Notes under the pieces: model-generated | Told to the model about the DNA's origin: nothing | Databases searched by the model: none | The model's input: the letters and a program-made list of their open reading frames with translations, nothing else | Assembly (NCBI RefSeq): GCF_006547065.1 | Contig: NZ_CP041243.1 | Location: 2,433,001-2,497,000, forward strand | From: Brevundimonas sp. M20 | GTDB lineage: Bacteria; Pseudomonadota; Alphaproteobacteria; Caulobacterales; Caulobacteraceae | Direction: 5' to 3' | DNA length: 64,000 nucleotides | Program-made: the position numbers and the translations under genes | Part shown: positions 62,322 to 64,000 of the stretch, in pieces | Position numbering within the stretch: position 1 is the stretch's first letter | Layout: each line of letters starts with the position of its first letter

Positions 62322-64000
62322 TCAGTAAGGCTGATCCGCCAGCACCGACGCGCCCGAGGCCCGTTGACGCTCCACTTCGATGCGACGAACCGCCGCTTCG
62401 GCCTCGGGGTCGTTCATGACCCCGCCGATGCCCACCAGCACCCTCGCCGCCTCGCTCGACACGCCGAAAGCCTTCGACAGGGCCTCCCACGGCGAACCGG
62501 CTTCCGGATAGCGCTTGAACCGCACATCGGTATCCGCGGAGATGTCGGCCAGCGACTTGGCCTTGGCGATGGCCTCTTCCAGACCGCCCAGTTGATCCAC
62601 CAGCCCGATGTTCAGCGCCTGCGCGCCGGTCCACACCCGCCCGCGCGCGATCTCGCGCACCCGCGCGGGCGGCAGACGGCGCCCGGCCGAAACGCGGGCG
62701 ATGAACTCTTCATAGGTCCGGTCGATCTGGGCCGCGAAGGCGGCGCGCTGACTGGGGGTGAATTCCTGCGACGGCGACATCGCGTCGGCATAGTCGCCGC
62801 CGATGCTCAGATGGCGCATGTCCACGCCGAACCGGCCCAGGGCGTCGGACAGCACGAACTTGCCGCCGTACACCCCGATCGAGCCGGTCAGGGTCGAGGG
62901 CTGGGCCACGATCCAGTTGGCTTCCGAGCTGATCCAGTATCCGCCCGAGGCCGCATAGTCGCCCATGGACACCACCACCGGCTTGCCCGCCGCCCTGGCC
63001 GCGCGCACGGCGGCCAGGATCTGTTCCGAAGCTTCCGGCGATCCGCCCGGCGACGAGACGCGGAAGACGATGGCCTTCACGTCCTTGTCCTCGATGGCGT
63101 CATAAATCGCCTTGGCCGTGACGTCCGAAGCGATGGAGGCGCCGCCGCCGAACGGGCTGCCGCCGTTGTCGCGGCCGGTCAGGATCGCCCCCTCGCCGCC
63201 GACGATGGCGATGGCGTCGCGGCCCGATCCGCCGCGTTCGCCCACGCTCCCGGCATAGGTGTGGAAGTCCATGATCTCCGCGCCCTTGCCCGCGCGGCGC
63301 TTGATCTCGGCCTCGGCCTCCTCGACCTGACCGATCTTGTCGATCAGCCTGCGCTGCAGGGCTTCCTGCGCCGACCACGGCCCGGCCTCGATGGCGGCCT
63401 TCAGCTGTTGCGGGGTCTGGCGACGGTCCTGCGCGGCATGGGCCAGCGCGGTGTCATAGATGGAGGTCATCCACGCCGTCATCGCCTCGCGGTGGGCGTC
63501 GGTGAAGTCGCTCTGCGTATATTCGTTGACCGCGTTCTTGTACTCGTAGCGCTGCTCGAACTGGGCCTCGACGCCGTATTTGTCGAACGCCCGGCCCAGG
63601 AACATCGCCTCGGCCGAGAAGCCCGTCAGCTGGAACCCGGCGGTGTTCTGCATCCACAGCTCGGACGCCGAGGCCCCGACCATATAGCTCGACACCGTCG
63701 TCCCGACCGGCTGGAAGCCCTGGCTGTGCGCGATCACGATCTTGCCCGAACCGCGGAAGCGACGGATCGCCTGACGGATTTCATCCGCCGCCGCCGGCGT
63801 CGTCCCGCCTTCCGGCAGACGGATCAGCAGGGCCTTCACCTTGTCGTCCGCCTGGGCCTGCGCGAGCGTGTCGACGATCTGCACGGTCGACAGCCCGCCG
63901 CCCCCGAACACCGCGAATGGATTCGTCGGCGTCTGGTCGCTCAGTCCCTCGCGCAGGTCCAGCTCCAGCACCGTATTGCCCGGCACGGGCTCCTTGGCGC
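62322..64000 (-). CDS. sppA: Signal peptide peptidase SppA (67K type), N-terminus outside window
   Basis: SppA degrades cleaved signal peptides in the inner membrane. 559 residues are visible; the frame stays open to the right edge, reading AKEPVPGNTVLELDLREGLS, so the signal/membrane anchor lies beyond it. The first S49 domain carries the catalytic Lys region (YEYKNAVNEYTQSDFTDAHR) and the second the nucleophile Ser (SMGDYAASGGYWIS). SPGGSPEASEQI and GSIGVYGGKFVLSD are further S49 motifs. An apparent internal start at 63986 is a Val codon, not the true start. Confidence 0.92.
   Translation of the reverse strand, partial: AKEPVPGNTVLELDLREGLSDQTPTNPFAVFGGGGLSTVQIVDTLAQAQADDKVKALLIRLPEGGTTPAAADEIRQAIRRFRGSGKIVIAHSQGFQPVGTTVSSYMVGASASELWMQNTAGFQLTGFSAEAMFLGRAFDKYGVEAQFEQRYEYKNAVNEYTQSDFTDAHREAMTAWMTSIYDTALAHAAQDRRQTPQQLKAAIEAGPWSAQEALQRRLIDKIGQVEEAEAEIKRRAGKGAEIMDFHTYAGSVGERGGSGRDAIAIVGGEGAILTGRDNGGSPFGGGASIASDVTAKAIYDAIEDKDVKAIVFRVSSPGGSPEASEQILAAVRAARAAGKPVVVSMGDYAASGGYWISSEANWIVAQPSTLTGSIGVYGGKFVLSDALGRFGVDMRHLSIGGDYADAMSPSQEFTPSQRAAFAAQIDRTYEEFIARVSAGRRLPPARVREIARGRVWTGAQALNIGLVDQLGGLEEAIAKAKSLADISADTDVRFKRYPEAGSPWEALSKAFGVSSEAARVLVGIGGVMNDPEAEAAVRRIEVERQRASGASVLADQPY

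Overview
The window reads as a chromosomal segment of a GC-rich alphaproteobacterium, most likely a member of the Caulobacterales (Caulobacter/Brevundimonas type). The evidence is a CcrM-type GANTC adenine methyltransferase of the Caulobacter length, a DsbA-DsbA-DsbA-SMC block next to mutY and a DUF721/DciA gene, an alphaproteobacterial RNase P RNA, meso-DAP type MurE, and strong GC bias in codon position three. The genus is inference. There is no phage, no insertion sequence and no CRISPR array. Most of the window is core chromosome with a few small accessory insertions.

Layout. 1-5.0 kb: a glycosyltransferase family 9 gene cut by the left edge, a small secreted protein, a CxxCxxCC metal-chelating protein, YgfZ, a biosynthetic thiolase and a Tat-exported alpha/beta hydrolase. 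4.9-7.4 kb: an XRE regulator and DUF2975 membrane protein diverging from an ABC exporter pair, with two copies of a palindrome between them. 7.4-14.9 kb: a VOC protein, a second CxxCxxCC protein, a proline-rich exported protein, a membrane histidine kinase, thiE, bfd and bfr (iron storage), a membrane protein, efp and an inositol-monophosphatase-family gene. 15-22.8 kb: recN and bamD on the minus strand, then prs, two tandem paralogous lipoproteins, rplY and pth. 22.8-30.4 kb: two tandem DUF4139 proteins facing away from a probable copper-import operon (DUF2946, TonB receptor, PepSY protein, PCu(A)C chaperone). 30.5-36.8 kb: ychF, a small protein, an outer-membrane beta-barrel, ppdK, and ccrM diverging from ppdK. 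36.9-37.5 kb: a lower-GC, translationally coupled two-gene unit of unknown function. 37.5-45.5 kb: mutY, dciA-like, three DsbA paralogues, smc and a DUF6438 protein.

46.8-59.9 kb: the division and cell wall (dcw) cluster on the minus strand, mraZ-rsmH-ftsL-ftsI-murE-murF-mraY-murD-ftsW-[DUF6289]-murG. It has a readable promoter and four 10-bp-phased TGGG boxes in front of mraZ. The usual continuation (murC, murB, ddl, ftsQAZ) does not follow murG; an MscS channel, a small exported protein and a WecG-type glycosyltransferase come instead. 60.1-64 kb: rnpB with its promoter, a ParE-type toxin-antitoxin pair, an AmiD-like amidase, a small membrane protein and SppA, cut by the right edge.

Functionally the window joins peptidoglycan synthesis and septation (dcw cluster, amidase), chromosome maintenance (ccrM, smc, recN, mutY, dciA-like), envelope biogenesis (bamD, DsbA set, SppA, heptosyltransferase-like) and metal handling (bfd/bfr, copper operon). 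No clear new defence or mobile system was found. The best candidates for undescribed biology are the coupled pair at 36.87-37.50 kb, the tandem lipoproteins at 18.9-21.3 kb, and the XRE/DUF2975/ABC module with its paired palindromes.
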